From contig NZ_LMOM01000028.1 in NCBI RefSeq assembly GCF_001424185.1, positions 520-21,778 of the forward strand: a stretch of 21,259 bases of DNA. The letters run 5' to 3'. The stretch's first letter is position 1. Each line of letters begins with the position of its first letter. The notes under the pieces were generated by a model. It searched no databases. It saw only the letters and a list, made by a program, of their open reading frames with translations, and was not told the DNA's origin. The position numbers and the translations under genes were made by a program. Source of the DNA: Deinococcus sp. Leaf326. Its GTDB lineage: Bacteria; Deinococcota; Deinococci; Deinococcales; Deinococcaceae. Positions 13,250 through 21,190 of this stretch are shown here, piece after piece.

Positions 13250-13824
13250 CCGGGTCGACGCGTTCGAGGGGTGGCCCGCTGCGCGAGCCGTCGCTCACCT
13301 ACCTGATCTACGTGGGGGACCAGGGCGTGGCGTGTACGGATGATCATGCGCTCGCCGACTTGGCACTCGTGCAGCTGCGGCAGTGCCATCCAGGTGAGGT
13401 CGTGCGGTGGCGGTATGCCCCAGTCGTGGACGCGCACCGGCATCACGCGGTTCGGCTGTACCACCGCGATGACCTGCGGGTCTGCGACCTGTGGGTGGTG
13501 ACCATCGACCGACAGATCCAGGGGATCACGTGGGAGTGTCGGGGGCAGACGTTGCGGGGCCTGGTAGGAGAACGGGGGGCGTGCGACGAGGGGGTGGCGT
13601 GGGGTCGGGCAGCGCATAAGACGCTCGCGGAGACCCTGGCGCGGCGGGCGATCCGGGCGTATGTGCCTCCGGAGGCTGAGGCCACGTTCAGCCTGGAAGA
13701 ACTCTTCACTGACTGCAACTGGAAGCTTTGGCCCCCGCTGGGGGCTTTGTTCAGTTTCCGCCGAGGGAACCTCACCCCAGGGGTGCAGGGCGGCCAGACC
13801 GTCTTCGTCAGCGCGGGCCTGTGA
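13246..13824 (+). CDS. Hypothetical protein (192 aa) with probable read-through tail
   Basis: Its ATG overlaps the preceding TGA by four bases. The protein is rich in His, Arg and Cys (VVDAHRHHAVRLYHRDDLRVCDLW) and its core seems to end near the helix SLEELFTDCNWK. From about residue 159 the frame runs through a hairpin of the start-associated type (13729-13746) and then encodes Gly/Phe/Arg-poor-complexity sequence to the TGA. The TGG at 13720-13722 stands where other genes of this operon have a stop codon before such a hairpin, so the last 34 or so residues are probably a stop-loss extension. No family is recognised. Confidence 0.5.
   Translation: MTGSTRSRGGPLREPSLTYLIYVGDQGVACTDDHALADLALVQLRQCHPGEVVRWRYAPVVDAHRHHAVRLYHRDDLRVCDLWVVTIDRQIQGITWECRGQTLRGLVGERGACDEGVAWGRAAHKTLAETLARRAIRAYVPPEAEATFSLEELFTDCNWKLWPPLGALFSFRRGNLTPGVQGGQTVFVSAGL
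13729..13746 (+). promoter_or_regulatory. Fossil start-type hairpin inside a coding sequence
   Basis: GGCCCCC (13730-13736) pairs with GGGGGCT (13740-13746) over GCT, the outer pair being G:T. The flank AAGCTT resembles AAGCTC and GAGCTC of intergenic copies. No start codon is placed 10-11 nt after it. Confidence 0.6.
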
Positions 13825-13828
13825 GGTA

Positions 13829-13850
13829 TGGCCCGCGCAAGCGCGGGCCA
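13829..13850 (+). promoter_or_regulatory. Start-associated hairpin 10 (GC-alternating variant)
   Basis: TGGCCCGCGC (13829-13838) pairs with GCGCGGGCCA (13841-13850). Bases after TGGCCC differ from the C-run type but pair perfectly, which is compensatory change. The last C of GGCC is 11 nt before the ATG at 13861. Confidence 0.85.
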
Positions 13851-13860
13851 GGGGTCGCGC

Positions 13861-14841
13861 ATGACCAAAACCCCCTCGGCTCAGCCCCAACTGCTCACCA
13901 CCGACCTGTTCGGCACCTGGCAGCCCCCCACTCCCGCCAAGAGCAAGAAGGCCCCCAAGGTCACCAAGACCCTCACCCTCCCTCCCATCGACGTGGAGGC
14001 TGCCCGGGTGGACGACGCCGAGCTGCGGGCCTTCGCCCTCCAGAGTGCCCCGCAGCCCAGCGGCCGTCCCTTGCACCGTCCGATGGGGGTCGAGGCCCTC
14101 CAGACCAGTGACGTAGCCACCCGCCTGAAGGCGAACGCCCTCGCCGACCAGATTGCCCGCATGGACGGGGAATTGACCCCGGAGGCCGTGCGTGCCCTGC
14201 TGGCGTTCAGTGGCGCCGGTGGCCTAGGCGACCAGAGCGCTTCGACGAATGCCTTCTACACGCCGAGTGCCCTGGCGAAGTTCTGCTGGGAGATCGCGGC
14301 TGTCCTCAAAGCGGGACCGAGTGCCCTGGAGTTTGCTGCTGGGGGTGGAGCGTTCCTCGAAACGGCCTCCAGATACACCGAGATCACCGCCGTCGAACTT
14401 GACGAAACGAGCAGCTTGGTCACCCGGGCCCTGTATCCGGACGTGGCCCATCATCACGTCCCCTTCGAGAGCTACCACCGGCAGTCTCAGGACCGGCCCT
14501 TCAATCTGGTGATTGGTAACCCGCCCTATGGCGGCCGTGGGGAGAGTGGCAATCTGGACCGGCCACACATCCGCGCAGCGCACTGGTACTTCACCTTCGC
14601 AGGTCTGGAGAGATTGCTGCCGGGCGGGTACATGATCACGGTGGTCCCCGAGGCCATGCTGCGCAACCCGAGCGAGCAGAAGTCCCGCGAGGAGCTCTTG
14701 GACCGCGCGCACCTGCTGGGCGCCTTCCTCGTGCCCGAGGGCGCCTTCCGGTTGACCGGTGCGGGTGTGACGACGGCCGTCCTCGTGCTGCGCCGGCATG
14801 ACGCGGGGGTTTACGAGGTACTCCAGGCCCTGACGCCTTAG
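13861..14841 (+). CDS. N6-adenine DNA methylase part of a methylase-helicase, ended by an amber codon
   Basis: A 326-residue product. After a Lys/Pro-rich leader (about 1-45) it carries SAM motif I EFAAGGGAFLE (157-167), an acidic motif II (VELDE, 178-182) and catalytic NPPYG (220-224), as in gamma-type N6-adenine methylases that modify DNA. The target-recognition part is not evident. The frame ends at TAG (14839-14841) in QALTP*QRDQLREARC, and the very same frame continues sensibly into the helicase. A GAG to TAG change would restore one protein of about 1736 residues. Fused methylase-helicases of this kind are known on phage-plasmids (DarB of phage P1, an antirestriction factor); the DarB comparison is by architecture only. 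The start follows hairpin 10 by 11 nt. Confidence 0.78.
   Translation: MTKTPSAQPQLLTTDLFGTWQPPTPAKSKKAPKVTKTLTLPPIDVEAARVDDAELRAFALQSAPQPSGRPLHRPMGVEALQTSDVATRLKANALADQIARMDGELTPEAVRALLAFSGAGGLGDQSASTNAFYTPSALAKFCWEIAAVLKAGPSALEFAAGGGAFLETASRYTEITAVELDETSSLVTRALYPDVAHHHVPFESYHRQSQDRPFNLVIGNPPYGGRGESGNLDRPHIRAAHWYFTFAGLERLLPGGYMITVVPEAMLRNPSEQKSREELLDRAHLLGAFLVPEGAFRLTGAGVTTAVLVLRRHDAGVYEVLQALTP
14839..14841 (+). other. In-frame amber codon joining two halves of one reading frame
   Basis: TAG in the context CCT-TAG-CAG. Both flanks keep frame and protein sense. It could be a nonsense mutation, a programmed read-through site (UAG-CAG is a context reported to favour read-through in some viruses), or a sequencing error. 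Confidence 0.85.
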
Positions 14842-14886
14842 CAGCGCGATCAACTCCGGGAGGCGCGCTGCGTTCAGGACTTCGCC

Positions 14887-17800
14887 TTGCGCCGGTTCGT
14901 GGAAGGCGCCGTGGCTTTCAAGCAGGATAAGGACGAGCGCTGGGTAAGTGCGGGCATCTTCGAGAGCCTGGCTGCCGGGAAGACTGGCGTGCGGACCGGC
15001 CGGTTCGGCGATCCCGTGCTCGAGGGGGAGTTCGGCGTGTCCGAGGAGAAGCTGGAGAACGTCGTGCATACGCTCACCCGGCGCCGCTTCGACATCCTCA
15101 CCCGTCCGGGCCTGGAGTCGGCCATTCGGACTCTCCTGGGGGAGACGGCCGCGCAGGTGGTGCGGGAGATCCCGGCGAGCCTGCACCCCATCCAGGAGGG
15201 TCAGGTCAGCCCCTGCCGGCGGTACCGCTTCGCGGCGGGCATGTGGCGCTACAACGGCGGCCTGAACAACCCGGCGCTCCTGAGTGCCCTGGGGGTCGCC
15301 CGGCTGGCCGTCAAGGCGCGTGGTCGCCTGCTGAAGGGTGACCCGCACCTGCGTCCAGCACTGGGGGCCGCCCACGATGCGCACGTGCAGGCCTACGGTC
15401 CCTACGACTTGGCGATGATCGGGAAGTACGTCTCCCAGTTCCCGCTGTTACGGGTGCTGGTCGATACGAGCGGCGCGCCGGCCCGAGTGCTGGAGGACGT
15501 GCAGCGGACGGCCATCCAGATTCGTGGGGGCACGATCAGTGAAGTCGCCCAGCAGTTGGAGGCGTACGGGCTGCTTGACGAGCACGCCCTGAGCGCCTAT
15601 GCCCGCGTGCCCCAGGTGGCGGCCAACGCGCACCTCCTGGCGGAGTACGCCTTCGACGGGAAGATGTGGGAAGCGAACGCCACGTACTACCGGGGCAATG
15701 CGGCCCAGAAGGCGCAGGCCTGCGACACCCTGGCCGCAGAGGAACAGGGGGTGCGGCAGACTGCCATACTGACACAGGCCGCCAAGCTGCGGGCCATGAC
15801 GCCCTGGAAGGATCTGTGCGACATGACGCTCGAACCCCGCGACGTACTGCTGCCCGAGCAGGTCCTGACCGCGTGGGTGAACATCTACCTGGGCACGCGC
15901 ACGACGGTCAAGCGCAACCAGTGGGACCAGGAGGGCGTGGAAGCCGAACTGATCCATGCATCCCGCAGCAGCTACGGCGTGCAGCTCCGCTTGCGGAACA
16001 CGTTGAAAGACGATTGGAATCTCGCCGACCGCAAGGTGGTGCCGGGCGGACGGGTGCGGGATCTGGAGGAGTATCTGAACTACCGCACGCCCGTCCAGAG
16101 CGTGCAGGATGAGGAGGCCAAGACCGAAACGCAGATTAACGCCGAGCGCAGCGCCTTCCAACTCAAAGCGGTGCACTATGAGCGCGAACTGGCGGCCCAC
16201 TTCCGGTCGTGGCTGTTGGGAAGCGACCTCGCCGGCGAGGTCGAGACGGTCCTGAACGAGGCCCGGTATGGCGTGATCCCACCTCAGCCGGATATGCGTG
16301 CGCTGGTGCTCGACGCGTACCAAGGACCGCTCGCGCACCCCTTCCAGGCGGGGCACGTGCGGACGGCCGCGCGCATGGACGGCGTCATCCTGAACTTCGA
16401 CGTGGGTCTAGGCAAGACGCTCTCTGCGATGATGCTGGTCGCCTTGCTCAAACAGTCCGGTCGCGCGCAACTGCCGGCGATCGTGGTCCCGCTCTCGCGC
16501 CTGGGTGACTGGGTCATGAACGCCGCGACCGCTCTGCCTGGGTACCGGGTGCTTGTGGTTGGGGGAGAGCCGCTGCGGGATGCCCAGGGCAAATTCATCC
16601 TGAACGAGGACGGGGAGCCGGAAGTCCGCGAGGATACCGGGGCGCAGCGGCGCGTGAAGATCGCCTCCCTCCTGACGGACGCGCCGGATCTGGTGATCTT
16701 CACGGCCGAGGCCTTCGAGATGATCCCCATGCTGCACGCCACGCACAAGCGCATGATCGAGTCCAACCCATCCCTGATGAGCGGTGTGGGCACGGCGGAT
16801 ACCTTTGACGACCGCCACCGCAAGCTGGGGGGACACAAGGCACTGGCGAAGTACGAATCGAGCCTCGCACGGCACCTGAACCGGGTGAGCGTGGCCGAGG
16901 AGACCGATGTGCCCTTCGAGGCCCTGGGGATCGACGCCGTTGTGGCGGACGAATGCCATATGTATAAAAACTCACATGCTTCGCCACGTGTGTACGGCGA
17001 AGGTAGACCCAAGTTCCTGGGTGGGGGAGGGGAGAGCAACCGGGCCTTGGACGCCTTACACAAGTACCGCTTCGTGCGGGACCAGGGCGGCCTCACGGCA
17101 GGGCTGACGGCGACCTTCTTCGGGAACTCCCCGCTGGAGATCTTCAACATGCTCGCCTTGCACACGGACGCGCTGGAGACGTATGGCATTCCGGACGTGT
17201 CGACGTTCGTCGCACGCTTCTGCGTGATCGAGCCCCGACTCATCATCCAGCCGAGCGGGGACGTGGAGTATGTGCCGTGCGTGATCGGCTTCCGGAACTT
17301 CGACGAGTTGCGCGCCATCCTGGGGCAGCACGTCATCAAGGAGACGGAACTGTCCTGCCAGATGCATGACCGGGTGGGATTGAACCTGCCGCCGCTGGAG
17401 GCCGTCGAGCACGTCTTCGATCTGCCGGAGGAGGTGATGAGCGTGTACGAGGCCGAGCAGGTGAACCTGAATGCGCCGGACTCGGAGGGGGAGAACCACA
17501 TCTTCTCGATCTACGCTCGGTTGCTCAAGCTCACGCTGCACCCGCCGCTGATGAGCGTGGACGCGCCGAACATCCGGTTCGAGACGTGCGTGCAGGCGTG
17601 CCTGGAGGCGCGGGCACGTGGGGGCAGCAACCTCGTGTTCATGTATATGGGCGGCGAGAACGCGCAGACCTACCACGCGCTGAAGACAGCTCTGATCACG
17701 GCCGGGTACCCGGAGAGGGAGATCGAGGTCATCACCGCCCAGACCCACCCTGGAGGCGGAGAGCGTCTGAAGGTGGAACGCCGGGTCCGCCGAGGGGAGC

Positions 17801-19071
17801 TGACCTGCGTGATCGGGTCGAAGGTCATCGAGGAGGGTGGGAATTATCAGGGCATCACGGACCTGCACCACATGGACTACCCGTACCACCACCAGGCGTT
17901 CGTGCAGCGCATCGGGCGCGCCCGGCGCCAGGGCACGTGGGTGGAGGTCGTGCGCAACCACGTGTACTTCGCGCGCGGGTCGTTCGACGCGGTGCGCTAC
18001 CAGCTGATGCTGGAGAAGAAGGGCTGGGCCGATCAGGTCTATGACCCCAGTGTGACCTCCTGCGAATTTGAGGGCGTGGGCTTCTCCGGCGAGGATCTGG
18101 CGGTGATGTTCAGCCGGAACCCGGAGGCGACCCGCGCGGAGATCGCGCGCAAGAAGGAAGAGCGCGCACAGCAGGCGCGGGAGGCGAACATGCGTGCGGA
18201 TCTGGGCGTGATTCGGGAATACCTGGACAACCTCCGGGAGTTGAGTCGCCGACATGCGAAATCGCTCGGACGGGAGAGGGGACCGAGTGCCCAGGACCGG
18301 GTGGGCATCGCGCACCTGACGCGCGTGGTGCGGGGCCTGCACACGCAGGTCGAGAAGTTGCGCGCGGCGGGGCATCCGATGGCGGCGATCACGCGGCTGA
18401 AGCTGCCGGTGGTGTGGGCGGGCGGGCTGCCGTTGCACAAGGGCCTGACGCTGAGCCTGCATGGGCAGCAGGGCATCGTGGTCGAGGCCTTGGAGGGCCG
18501 TGGGGAAATCACGGTGAAGGTCGGGACAGACACGGGAGCTTGGCAAGTGGCAAAGCTGCTTGACGCGAAGGACGTGCAGCCGACGGGGGCAGAGGACGCC
18601 TTCGGGGTGGAGGCTTTCGAGCGGCTGGCGCCGAGCCTGCGCGACGGGGTTCTGGCCGGGCTCTCGGATGGAGCGCAGGACGCGCTGCTCACGGGGGCGC
18701 TGGGCACGGTGCCGGTGGTAGCCGAGGTTCTGCCCGAGCCGGTGGTGACGCCGCTGGTGGCGGTGGTTGAGGTGGCCGCGCCAGTTATGGTGACTGCCCC
18801 GCTGGTGAGGTTGTCGTCCCGCTTCGGCTTGAGTGTGGCGGCCCAGCTGCCGCAGGAGGCCGAGCAGGTGTTCGCGATTCAGGGAGACCATCTGGAGCCG
18901 GGCACGGAAGGCGACATGCTCCTGGCGTTGGTGCTGCGACCGAATGGGGAGGTGCGGCAGGTAACGGTGGTGCTGCGGGATGAGGCGCGCTTGGCGCAGG
19001 CGCGGACGCTGATGTGCTCGGGGAGTACGCGCTTGCGCGAGCGGGTCATGCATCTGCTCAGCGCGGCTTGA
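14887..19071 (+). CDS. SF2/SNF2-like helicase part of the methylase-helicase
   Basis: About 1394 residues counted from the first possible restart codon (TTG at 14887); the frame is open from 14842. Motifs: Walker A DVGLGKT (505-511), DEAD-box-type DECH (688-691), motif III-like GLTAT, and motif VI QRIGRARRQG (1007-1016), preceded by IEEGGNYQGITDLHHMDYP. A charged coiled-coil (KKEERAQQAREANMR) and a Val/Pro-rich tail follow. It would translocate on DNA using ATP, with the methylase module acting on adenine. No ribosome site or hairpin precedes the restart (a GGGAGG at 14858-14863 is too far), so on its own it would be poorly translated unless the amber codon is read through. The downstream 4 kb frame shows no further stop, so loss of the fusion is recent or tolerated. 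Confidence 0.75.
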   Translation: MRRFVEGAVAFKQDKDERWVSAGIFESLAAGKTGVRTGRFGDPVLEGEFGVSEEKLENVVHTLTRRRFDILTRPGLESAIRTLLGETAAQVVREIPASLHPIQEGQVSPCRRYRFAAGMWRYNGGLNNPALLSALGVARLAVKARGRLLKGDPHLRPALGAAHDAHVQAYGPYDLAMIGKYVSQFPLLRVLVDTSGAPARVLEDVQRTAIQIRGGTISEVAQQLEAYGLLDEHALSAYARVPQVAANAHLLAEYAFDGKMWEANATYYRGNAAQKAQACDTLAAEEQGVRQTAILTQAAKLRAMTPWKDLCDMTLEPRDVLLPEQVLTAWVNIYLGTRTTVKRNQWDQEGVEAELIHASRSSYGVQLRLRNTLKDDWNLADRKVVPGGRVRDLEEYLNYRTPVQSVQDEEAKTETQINAERSAFQLKAVHYERELAAHFRSWLLGSDLAGEVETVLNEARYGVIPPQPDMRALVLDAYQGPLAHPFQAGHVRTAARMDGVILNFDVGLGKTLSAMMLVALLKQSGRAQLPAIVVPLSRLGDWVMNAATALPGYRVLVVGGEPLRDAQGKFILNEDGEPEVREDTGAQRRVKIASLLTDAPDLVIFTAEAFEMIPMLHATHKRMIESNPSLMSGVGTADTFDDRHRKLGGHKALAKYESSLARHLNRVSVAEETDVPFEALGIDAVVADECHMYKNSHASPRVYGEGRPKFLGGGGESNRALDALHKYRFVRDQGGLTAGLTATFFGNSPLEIFNMLALHTDALETYGIPDVSTFVARFCVIEPRLIIQPSGDVEYVPCVIGFRNFDELRAILGQHVIKETELSCQMHDRVGLNLPPLEAVEHVFDLPEEVMSVYEAEQVNLNAPDSEGENHIFSIYARLLKLTLHPPLMSVDAPNIRFETCVQACLEARARGGSNLVFMYMGGENAQTYHALKTALITAGYPEREIEVITAQTHPGGGERLKVERRVRRGELTCVIGSKVIEEGGNYQGITDLHHMDYPYHHQAFVQRIGRARRQGTWVEVVRNHVYFARGSFDAVRYQLMLEKKGWADQVYDPSVTSCEFEGVGFSGEDLAVMFSRNPEATRAEIARKKEERAQQAREANMRADLGVIREYLDNLRELSRRHAKSLGRERGPSAQDRVGIAHLTRVVRGLHTQVEKLRAAGHPMAAITRLKLPVVWAGGLPLHKGLTLSLHGQQGIVVEALEGRGEITVKVGTDTGAWQVAKLLDAKDVQPTGAEDAFGVEAFERLAPSLRDGVLAGLSDGAQDALLTGALGTVPVVAEVLPEPVVTPLVAVVEVAAPVMVTAPLVRLSSRFGLSVAAQLPQEAEQVFAIQGDHLEPGTEGDMLLALVLRPNGEVRQVTVVLRDEARLAQARTLMCSGSTRLRERVMHLLSAA

Positions 19072-19182
19072 GGGACGGGGGAGGGGAGACCTTCCCCCAG
19101 CCGTTCTGTCTGACGGTGGTGCGACTTCATTGGTCACCGGACCAGTCATCAAGCTGCTCAGCGCACGTGACGTGTTGAGATC
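19072..19182. other. Spacer after the helicase
   Basis: It contains a weak G-run/C-run hairpin (around 19078-19097) that may act as a partial terminator. Around 19136-19180 it has a loose copy of the helicase 3' end (CTGCTCAGCGC at 19053-19063 and again at 19153-19163), suggesting a small duplication. No gene is seen. Confidence 0.35.
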
Positions 19183-19207
19183 TGGCCCCAGGCGTGCGCC
19201 GGGGCCA
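19183..19207 (+). promoter_or_regulatory. Start-associated hairpin 11
   Basis: TGGCCCC (19183-19189) pairs with GGGGCCA (19201-19207), with an inner GGC/GCC extension (19191-19193 with 19198-19200) and one bulged A. The last C of GGCC is 10 nt before the ATG at 19217. Confidence 0.85.
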
Positions 19208-19216
19208 TGGGCAGGC

Positions 19217-19699
19217 ATGCTGAACTACCCCACCTCTAGAGCCCACCCCTTCCGTCCCGCCCTCACCAGCACCTTCACCGCCACCCTGGAGCCCACCGCC
19301 GCCACCATCGCCGATCACCAGCTCGGTACCCTCACCCCGACGCCCTCGGCCCACAGTGTCGAAGTCCGCGCCGGGCTGTACTTCACCCCCGCTTGGGACC
19401 CCGAGGAAGAAGCACGGGCGAGCGTGTGCTTTCAGGACCTCACCCCCGACGCCGCCCGGCACGAAGCCCAGATGCGCGTCCTCCAGGCTGCCCGGCGTCG
19501 CGCCCTCCACGGCGTGACCTGGCGCTTCGAACGCCTCACTGTCCGCATCGTCGATCACGACGGCACGTACCTCGCGATTGAGAGTTTGGCGGGCGTCGCC
19601 AGCGACCTGCACCCCGACCGCTACCAGGAGTTGCGCGAGGCCCTCGAAGAGGCCGCCCATGACGCCGCGCAGGACTGGGCGATCCTGGGGCTGAATTGA
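19217..19699 (+). CDS. Hypothetical protein (160 aa)
   Basis: The start at 19217 is set by hairpin 11. The N-terminal half is Thr/Pro/Ala-rich, low in charge and strand-like ([20 protein letters not shown]). The centre has an acidic patch ([14 protein letters not shown]). The C-terminal half has two amphipathic helices ([37 protein letters not shown]) around a strand pair ([20 protein letters not shown]). No known family. It is located between the methylase-helicase and the sliding clamp, so a role in replication or DNA protection is possible but unsupported. Confidence 0.55.
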   Translation: MLNYPTSRAHPFRPALTSTFTATLEPTAATIADHQLGTLTPTPSAHSVEVRAGLYFTPAWDPEEEARASVCFQDLTPDAARHEAQMRVLQAARRRALHGVTWRFERLTVRIVDHDGTYLAIESLAGVASDLHPDRYQELREALEEAAHDAAQDWAILGLN

Positions 19700-19735
19700 G
19701 GCTCGGCGGTATCCTGCACCCGTTCCCACCAGTTC

Positions 19736-19757
19736 TGGCCCCCGCACCCGGGGGCCA
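19736..19757 (+). promoter_or_regulatory. Start-associated hairpin 12
   Basis: TGGCCCCCG (19736-19744) pairs with CGGGGGCCA (19749-19757) over CACC. The last C of GGCC is 11 nt before the ATG at 19768. A second ATG at 19789 follows an AAGGA. Confidence 0.85.
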
Positions 19758-19767
19758 CCTCGCCCAC

Positions 19768-20970
19768 ATGATCCCCAAGGAAGCTGCGATGAGCGCGACC
19801 CCCAAGAAGACCCCGGCCGCCAAGGCCCCCCGGAACACGCCGGCCACCAAGACGCCCCCACCTGCCCTGCTGGCCCAGGGGGAGTCTCTGCGCGTCCAGA
19901 TCACCAAGCGCACACTGAGCGAGGCGCTGGGCCTCCTCGAGCGCGTGATCCCCACCCGCAGCACCAACCCCCTCCTGACGATGCTCCGGATGGATGCCAG
20001 CGAGACCGGCCTGACCCTGAGCGGCACGAACCTGGAAGTCGACCTGGCCTGCTTCGCCCCTGCAGAAGTGCATCACCCGCAGAGCCTGGTCGTGCCGGCA
20101 CACCTGTTCGCTCAGGTGGTGCGCAACATGAATGGCGAGCTGATCGAGCTCGCGCTGGAGGGCAAGGAACTCACCGTGCGGGCGGAGGGCAGCGATGTCA
20201 AGTTGCAGATCGGCGACGTGGAAGCGTACCCCCCACTGACGTTCCCCCAGGTGGCGGATGCCACGGTGGACGCGGCGGCCCTGTCCAAGGCCCTGGGCAG
20301 TGTGCGGTACGCCGCGAGCAACGAGGCCTTCCAGGCCGTTTTCCGGGGCGTCAAGCTTGAACAGCATGCCGCGTTCGCACGGGTGGTGGCGTCGGACGGG
20401 TATCGAGTCGCGCTCTACGACTTCCCCTCGACGGGGGAAGGCCAGACGCTGATCATCCCGGCGCGCAGCGTGGACGAGCTGGTGCGGGTCCTGCGCGACG
20501 GCGAGGCGCGCTTCACGTACGGAGATGGGCAACTGAGTGTGACCACGACCCGGGTGCGCATGAACCTGAAGCTGCTCGATGGGGCGTTCCCGGACTACGA
20601 CCGCGTGATCCCGAAGGAGATCAAATTGCAGGTGCGGTTGCCGGCAGCCCTGCTGAAGGAAGCCGTGGGGCGGGTGTCCGTGCTGGCCGACCGGGGCGCG
20701 AACAACCGAATCGAGTTCCTGATCGGGGAGGGGAAACTTCGCCTGGCGGCTGAGGGTGATTACGGCCGGGCGCAGGATCTGCTCGACGTCGTGCAGAGCG
20801 GAACGGTTGGGACGATGCGGCTGGCGTTCAATGCGCGACATGTGCTGGATGCCCTGACGGCCATTGAGGGGGATGTGGAACTGCTGTTCTCCGGGCCGAC
20901 GAGCCCGGCGATCTTTCAGCCAGTGGATCAGTCGGGATACCGGAGTGTGATGGTAACGCTACGCGTCTAA
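19768..20970 (+). CDS. dnaN: DNA polymerase III beta sliding clamp (element-borne)
   Basis: A 400-residue protein. After a Lys/Ala/Pro-rich tail of about 38 residues it carries a full DnaN chain: [14 protein letters not shown] (60-73), [12 protein letters not shown] (82-93), [31 protein letters not shown], and [25 protein letters not shown] in the third domain. It ends [12 protein letters not shown], like the usual C-terminal edge that lines the protein-binding pocket. The clamp rings DNA and holds polymerase. Sequence feel is close to Deinococcus chromosomal DnaN (from memory), so this is probably a second clamp captured by a plasmid or phage. Two starts compete: the ATG at 19768 (hairpin 12) and the ATG at 19789 (ribosome site AAGGA). 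The N-terminal tail is unusual for DnaN. Confidence 0.9.
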   Translation: MIPKEAAMSATPKKTPAAKAPRNTPATKTPPPALLAQGESLRVQITKRTLSEALGLLERVIPTRSTNPLLTMLRMDASETGLTLSGTNLEVDLACFAPAEVHHPQSLVVPAHLFAQVVRNMNGELIELALEGKELTVRAEGSDVKLQIGDVEAYPPLTFPQVADATVDAAALSKALGSVRYAASNEAFQAVFRGVKLEQHAAFARVVASDGYRVALYDFPSTGEGQTLIIPARSVDELVRVLRDGEARFTYGDGQLSVTTTRVRMNLKLLDGAFPDYDRVIPKEIKLQVRLPAALLKEAVGRVSVLADRGANNRIEFLIGEGKLRLAAEGDYGRAQDLLDVVQSGTVGTMRLAFNARHVLDALTAIEGDVELLFSGPTSPAIFQPVDQSGYRSVMVTLRV

Positions 20971-21190
20971 GGCCTGCTCCAGGGTGTCCTGGGGCGAATT
21001 TACCTTTCGGCAGTTGGCCTGAGGACGAGCGAGACTCTCGTTCTATTGGAGAGGGTGGAATTTAATCATAGGGAGCGAAATCGACAGAGGATCTAAGAGT
21101 GTCGTCATCGCCCCTCTGGGAAGGCAGCCCCAGTGCCACATCACTCCCGCATACTGGGCCTAGCACTACTCAAACACGGATTTTCGCGAT
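20971..21190. other. Gene-free stretch after dnaN
   Basis: GC content falls toward the right. A single half-site TGAGGACG (21020-21027), identical to one arm of the parS-like palindromes, lies here. ACGAG/CTCGT (about 21024-21040) forms only a weak hairpin. No ORF, tRNA or clear replication-origin boxes are seen. Confidence 0.4.

Noticed and set aside
17056..19218. Long minus-strand ORF of 720 codons opposite the helicase
   Set aside because: Its His/Arg/Leu/Gln-rich composition is typical of the antisense of a GC-rich gene; the plus strand has clear helicase motifs.
2624..19757. The intergenic GGCCCC hairpins as ordinary intrinsic terminators
   Set aside because: They lack T-tracts, and their distance to the next start codon is fixed at 10-11 nt while their distance to the previous stop varies.
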